A DNA stretch of 64,000 nt from an uncultured Collinsella sp. (GTDB taxonomy: Bacteria > Actinomycetota > Coriobacteriia > Coriobacteriales > Coriobacteriaceae). The stretch covers positions 62,001 to 126,000 of the forward strand of contig CALKKS010000008.1 in the NCBI GenBank assembly GCA_937995345.1. The letters run 5' to 3'. The stretch's first letter is position 1, and every line of letters begins with the position of its first letter. The notes beneath the pieces are model-generated. The model was given only the letters and a program-made list of their open reading frames with translations, made no database searches and was not told the origin of the DNA. Shown piece after piece: positions 60,554 through 64,000 of the stretch. A program made the position numbers and the translations under genes.

Positions 60554-61258
60554 CTACGGGCGCGGCGGCACCAAGACATCGTAGCGGACAGCCTTGCCCG
60601 CGAGCTGATAGCTCGGCTTTACGCCGGCGAGCAACGGGCCCTTCACCGGCCGCTTGATAACGACTTTGCGCGGATACACCGCAAGTGCTGCCTGGACCAG
60701 CGTCTCCTCGTCGGCGCACGGCTGCTCCAGATGATGCAAGAGTTGGAACTTCTTTTTCACCGCCGCGCTCTTGGTGCGCCCGGGAAACATGGGGTCCAGA
60801 TATACCACGTCAGGAGCGGTGAGCTCGCCCTGCCCGATCAGCTCAGCTGTATGGCGAAGGCCGGCAACGCTATCCTCGCCCGCATGTAAGCGCATGCGCG
60901 CCACGGCTATCGCAAGCGCCGGATCATCTGCCGCGCGATCCAAGGCATCCTTGAGGAGCGCCGCGATCACGCAATCCTGTTCATACAGATCGACGGTAAA
61001 GCCCGCGGCCGCCAGCAGCAGCGAATCCTCGCCAAAGCCTGCCGTGGCATCGATTGCCCACGGACGCTCGACGCCTTTCGCGCGGGCGGCCTTCACCAGC
61101 AGCTCCTGCTGCAGACGGCCCTGCTTGAGTCGCGGGAGCATGCGGGCAAAATCGGCGCGCAGCTCCATCGCGCCATCGGTGAGCGTGAGGCCCTCGGGCA
61201 TCCTGGTTAGCTCAAGCCCTACAGCCCGAGCAACAGAAAAGGGATCAGCGACACCCAT
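60554..61258 (-). CDS. Class I SAM-dependent methyltransferase RsmJ-like (16S rRNA G1516 type)
   Basis: This 234-residue methyltransferase has DATAGFGEDSLLLAAAGF as the SAM-binding loop, VDLYEQDCVIAALLKDALDRA with the acidic ribose-binding residue and the catalytic VVYLDPMFPGRTKSAAVKKKFQ. That is a DPMFP variant of the DPPY motif characteristic of RsmJ. It would methylate N2 of G1516 in 16S rRNA. RsmJ is best known in proteobacteria, so the symbol is left open. AAGGAG precedes ATG 61258. Confidence 0.75.
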   Translation of the reverse strand: MGVADPFSVARAVGLELTRMPEGLTLTDGAMELRADFARMLPRLKQGRLQQELLVKAARAKGVERPWAIDATAGFGEDSLLLAAAGFTVDLYEQDCVIAALLKDALDRAADDPALAIAVARMRLHAGEDSVAGLRHTAELIGQGELTAPDVVYLDPMFPGRTKSAAVKKKFQLLHHLEQPCADEETLVQAALAVYPRKVVIKRPVKGPLLAGVKPSYQLAGKAVRYDVLVPPRP

Positions 61259-61510
61259 GGACACTCCTTAACAAGCAAAACGAATACGTGAGTGCCGTTT
61301 ATGTCGGCACCCAACCGTCCGCTATTGTCCCACATGCAGCAAGGCCCACCGCCCATCGCAGAATACGGGCATCTATTTAGTGGTAAAGCACCAAATCCCG
61401 TCAGGTATTGCCCTCCACCTCAACCCTCCGTTTACCCGCCGCTTCGCGACTATTCCATACTTACCCGTCCATATCATTAAAGGACTGAACATTCGTCGTG
61501 AGGAATGCAA

Positions 61511-62350
61511 ATGGACCATTCAGTCACACGCCGAAAGGCCTGCCGGTTGGCAATCTCGGCAGCCGGAGCCACACTGGCAGCCGTGGTACTGCCAGCCTGC
61601 TCGAACAGCACTTCCGGCATGTCCGGCAAGGCCAGGCTGAACGTAGGCGTCCGCTCGGATATCGTCGGGTTTAGCGAACGTAATCCCAACAACGGCAAGT
61701 ACTACGGATTCGAAATCGACCTCGCCAACGAGTTGGCAAACCGTCTTGGCTATGGAGGCTGTTCGTTTACATCCGTAACGCCCGAGACACGCGAAGAAAT
61801 GCTCTCGTCGGGAAAAGTCGATTGCCTGATCGCGTGCTACTCGATAAGCGACGAACGCAAAAAGCTGTTTGACTTCTCTGCCGCCTATTACACCGACTCG
61901 GTAATTCTTGTTGTCGAAAATACATCGCTCATTCAATCCTTCTCCCAGCTTAAGGGCGGAACAATTGGCACGGTATCCGGAACAAACGCTGCACCTCAAC
62001 TTGCCGCGAAGTTTTTGGAGCTGGGGCTTTCGGACGGCATCCCCCAGCAGCAGGATGCCAAGAGCGGCAACATTGACTACGACACATGGCATCTGAGCCA
62101 ATATGCGAGTTACGCTGAGCTTTCCCACGCATTGGAAGCCGGCGACGTCGACGCCATGGCGACCGATGGCGCAATTGCCAAAACCTATCTCGATGGCGAG
62201 CGCACCGTCCTGCCCGATTTCGGCATCAACCCACAGCGCTACGCCGTCGCAACGCAGAAGGGCTCTGAGCTTTCACCCAAGATTGCCGTCGAAGTACGCT
62301 CAATGCTCAAAGACAAAACAATCGATACGCTCATCCAGAAATGGAACTAA
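61511..62350 (+). CDS. Extracellular solute-binding lipoprotein (amino-acid type, SBP_bac_3)
   Basis: This 279-residue family 3 binding protein has a twin-arginine-like start (TRRKACRLAISAAG), a hydrophobic helix and a lipobox LPACS for lipidation. The mature part has LNVGVRSDIVGFSERNPNNGKYYGFEIDLA, SGKVDCLIACYSISDERKKLFDFS and IGTVSGTNAA, a typical amino-acid-binding fold. No permease or ATPase gene follows. Instead a membrane sensor gene begins 12 bp downstream, so it may act as a periplasmic-type input for that sensor. GAGGA precedes ATG 61511. Confidence 0.8.
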   Translation: MDHSVTRRKACRLAISAAGATLAAVVLPACSNSTSGMSGKARLNVGVRSDIVGFSERNPNNGKYYGFEIDLANELANRLGYGGCSFTSVTPETREEMLSSGKVDCLIACYSISDERKKLFDFSAAYYTDSVILVVENTSLIQSFSQLKGGTIGTVSGTNAAPQLAAKFLELGLSDGIPQQQDAKSGNIDYDTWHLSQYASYAELSHALEAGDVDAMATDGAIAKTYLDGERTVLPDFGINPQRYAVATQKGSELSPKIAVEVRSMLKDKTIDTLIQKWN

Positions 62351-62362
62351 GGAAGTCCACCC

Positions 62363-64000
62363 ATGTCCAAGCGACTAAAACAAAAGTCCGTGGCGCTTGC
62401 CATTGCCGTAGCCGTCTGCACGCTAGCGATGGGACTCCTACTCGCCTCGATGCAAACGCGTCTATCGCAAGAGGAATACGCTTTGGAATTCGATCGTGTT
62501 GCCGCTGAACTCCCCGATCTCGTTAAAACGGCCCGGTCGGAAACGAAAGACAACACCCAAACATTTGATGACCTGTATCGCACGCGTGCCGCAAGCATCG
62601 CATTTATGGCGGCCAACGATGCCGGTTATGAAGCGACCGATGCCAAAATGGCCGAGTTCAAGGACCTGCTCAAGGTCGATAACGTTCTCATTACCCGACG
62701 TGACGGTTCCATCATCGCCAAAGCGGCTGACACCAAAGCCGATTTTAGCCGCGCCCGCTTCAACCAGCTACGTCAGTGCTTCGAGACCGGCAAGCCCTCC
62801 GATCCAGTTGAGGTCGATCTTCCCGATCAAGACTGGGTCATGCGATACTATGCCGCCAAAATCGATGACGACACCATGGTCATCGTAGAGCAAAATCCCC
62901 AAGAGCTGCACGCCCTTGTCAAGGACACCGGCTCGACCGAGAGCATGCTCAAGAACATCTCGCTCGGCAGCCACGGATATGTCCTTGCCGTATCGGCAAA
63001 AACGCACCTGATCACCTACCATCCCGATCAGAGCATGATAGGTACCGATGCGCTCGACAACGGCATCGACATTGGCAATCTTGAGGACGGCAAGACATTC
63101 ATCACTTCCGTCAAAAACACAAGCCTGTATTGTCGCGTCAAGTTGGTCGATGACACCTATTACGTTCTCGCCATTCCCGAAAGCGATACCGCCTCCGCGC
63201 GCAACATCACCGTGGGCGTCATCCTCTTTGCCTTCATCGCAATCGTCGCCGCCGTGGCACTCTATGACCTGTTTGTCCTAGCGGACGACGAGCATGACGA
63301 CCACGACCATCACGAATACGTCAAGATCGGTCGCGACCTTCGGTTTAACCCCTCCGTGGGCAGGCGCGCAACAGCCTTGTCCATTGCGGGACTCGTCTTA
63401 CTTTTGGCAGTAACCTTCTATATGCAAACGCTCTTTGCCCTTTCGAGCCAGGCAACGGTCAATCGGGAGCGCTTAGAGCAGATTGATCAAACGCTCAAAA
63501 ATAATGCGCTGCGCGAGGATGAACTTACGAGGCAATATAGCGAACACTATGCCACTGCCTGCCACATTATCGCCTACATCGTTGAGCACAATCCAGAGCT
63601 CGCCACGCGAGCCGACCTGCACAGCATGGCAAAAACGCTCAACATCGAGTCAATTTATCTCTACGACGGCGACGGCAATATGACGATCTCGAGCACGTCG
63701 CAGCGATCCTACAGCCTTTCGACCAAGTACGGTGACTCCTCCTACGAGTTCCGCTCGCTTTTGGGCGGCAAGGATGAATATATACAGCCCCTCTCTATCA
63801 ACAGAACCACTGGCGAGACATATCAGTACATCGGAGCCGCACTCTACGATCAGGATGGCATTGCAGACGGAATCGTGCAGATTGCCGTACGTCCCATGCG
63901 CCTAGAAGAAATGCTCAAGAGCACCAAGATCGACGCGGTGCTCGATGGCATCAAGGCGGGCGCCGGAGGCTTCGCCTTTGCAATCGAGAAAAAAGACAGT
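62363..64000 (+). CDS. Membrane sensor protein with two Cache-like extracytoplasmic domains, cut by the window edge
   Basis: The frame is open for 546 codons to the right edge. The N-terminus has a membrane helix (residues about 10-30) and then a roughly 240-residue extracytoplasmic region with HGYVLAVSAKTHLITYHPDQ, a dCache/Cache signature. A second helix lies near residues 285-307, followed by a His/Asp-rich cytoplasmic loop with DEHDDHDHHEY. A third helix (around 337-355) is followed by another sensory region. The kinase, cyclase or other output domain is not in view. GGAAG precedes ATG 62363. It is probably co-transcribed with the binding protein. Confidence 0.75.
   Translation, partial: MSKRLKQKSVALAIAVAVCTLAMGLLLASMQTRLSQEEYALEFDRVAAELPDLVKTARSETKDNTQTFDDLYRTRAASIAFMAANDAGYEATDAKMAEFKDLLKVDNVLITRRDGSIIAKAADTKADFSRARFNQLRQCFETGKPSDPVEVDLPDQDWVMRYYAAKIDDDTMVIVEQNPQELHALVKDTGSTESMLKNISLGSHGYVLAVSAKTHLITYHPDQSMIGTDALDNGIDIGNLEDGKTFITSVKNTSLYCRVKLVDDTYYVLAIPESDTASARNITVGVILFAFIAIVAAVALYDLFVLADDEHDDHDHHEYVKIGRDLRFNPSVGRRATALSIAGLVLLLAVTFYMQTLFALSSQATVNRERLEQIDQTLKNNALREDELTRQYSEHYATACHIIAYIVEHNPELATRADLHSMAKTLNIESIYLYDGDGNMTISSTSQRSYSLSTKYGDSSYEFRSLLGGKDEYIQPLSINRTTGETYQYIGAALYDQDGIADGIVQIAVRPMRLEEMLKSTKIDAVLDGIKAGAGGFAFAIEKKDS

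Noticed and set aside
1..64000. CRISPR arrays, rRNA genes, tRNA genes and complete insertion sequences
   Set aside because: A visual scan showed no regularly spaced direct repeats, no convincing T-loop GGTTCGAAT-type signals in cloverleaf context and no transposase frames other than the serine recombinase.

Overview
The window is a high-GC, densely coded chromosome segment from an anaerobic gut actinobacterium. I would place it in Coriobacteriia and most likely Collinsella. The pointers are codon use, rubrerythrin and flavodoxin-type redox proteins, a bile salt hydrolase-like enzyme, an HTH-alanine aminotransferase fusion known from this class, a PdxR-PdxS-PdxT vitamin B6 locus and wall-anchored surface proteins. 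This placement is inference from gene content. No rRNA, convincing tRNA, CRISPR array, insertion sequence or prophage was seen.

Layout. 0-7.3 kb: end of an unidentified gene, trmB, a Ski2-like helicase, a DUF2130 coiled-coil protein, a phosphoesterase and a HIRAN protein. 7.5-11.2 kb: a putative holin-like toxin peptide, an aldehyde/alcohol dehydrogenase pair and rubrerythrin. 11.3-16 kb: a putative nuclease between two copies of an inverted-repeat element, then pdxR and pdxST. 16-25 kb: an RGG-tailed protein, peptide deformylase, the HTH-AlaA fusion with its operators, a LysR/EamA pair, Kup and a choloylglycine hydrolase. 25-33.4 kb: a deformylase-like paralogue, a purine permease, two tandemly duplicated surface proteins, an esterase and a uracil permease. 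33.5-39.9 kb: a MetE-like protein, LysR, a HAD phosphatase, a TPP riboswitch with thiM, a thiamine-binding protein and thiE, and a patatin. 40-47.8 kb: two multidomain GGDEF proteins, a flavoprotein, an ArsC-like protein, a CobW GTPase and trmL. 47.8-59.4 kb: two orphan AAA ATPases, an AT-richer EcsC/DUF4230/lipoprotein/recombinase block, a UvrA-like protein, GNAT and a TetM-like GTPase. 59.6-64 kb: GNAT, a small zinc-finger-like protein, rsmJ, a solute-binding lipoprotein and the start of a membrane sensor.

The most unusual content is intergenic. There are several families of short structured repeats. (i) A 122-123 bp element with inverted-repeat ends whose terminus reads stop codons in all three frames (3 copies). 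(ii) A roughly 145 bp two-hairpin element whose stems differ in sequence between copies but keep their pairing (3 copies). (iii) A 30-33 bp palindrome (6 copies in 10 kb) whose ATGTGA edge supplies the stop codon of three genes. (iv) Other hairpin repeats. These sit at gene ends with remarkable precision and are the best candidates for something undescribed.

Starts were moved from the longest possible frame where a Shine-Dalgarno sequence decided it. Functions are from recognised motifs and family resemblance by eye, with no database search.
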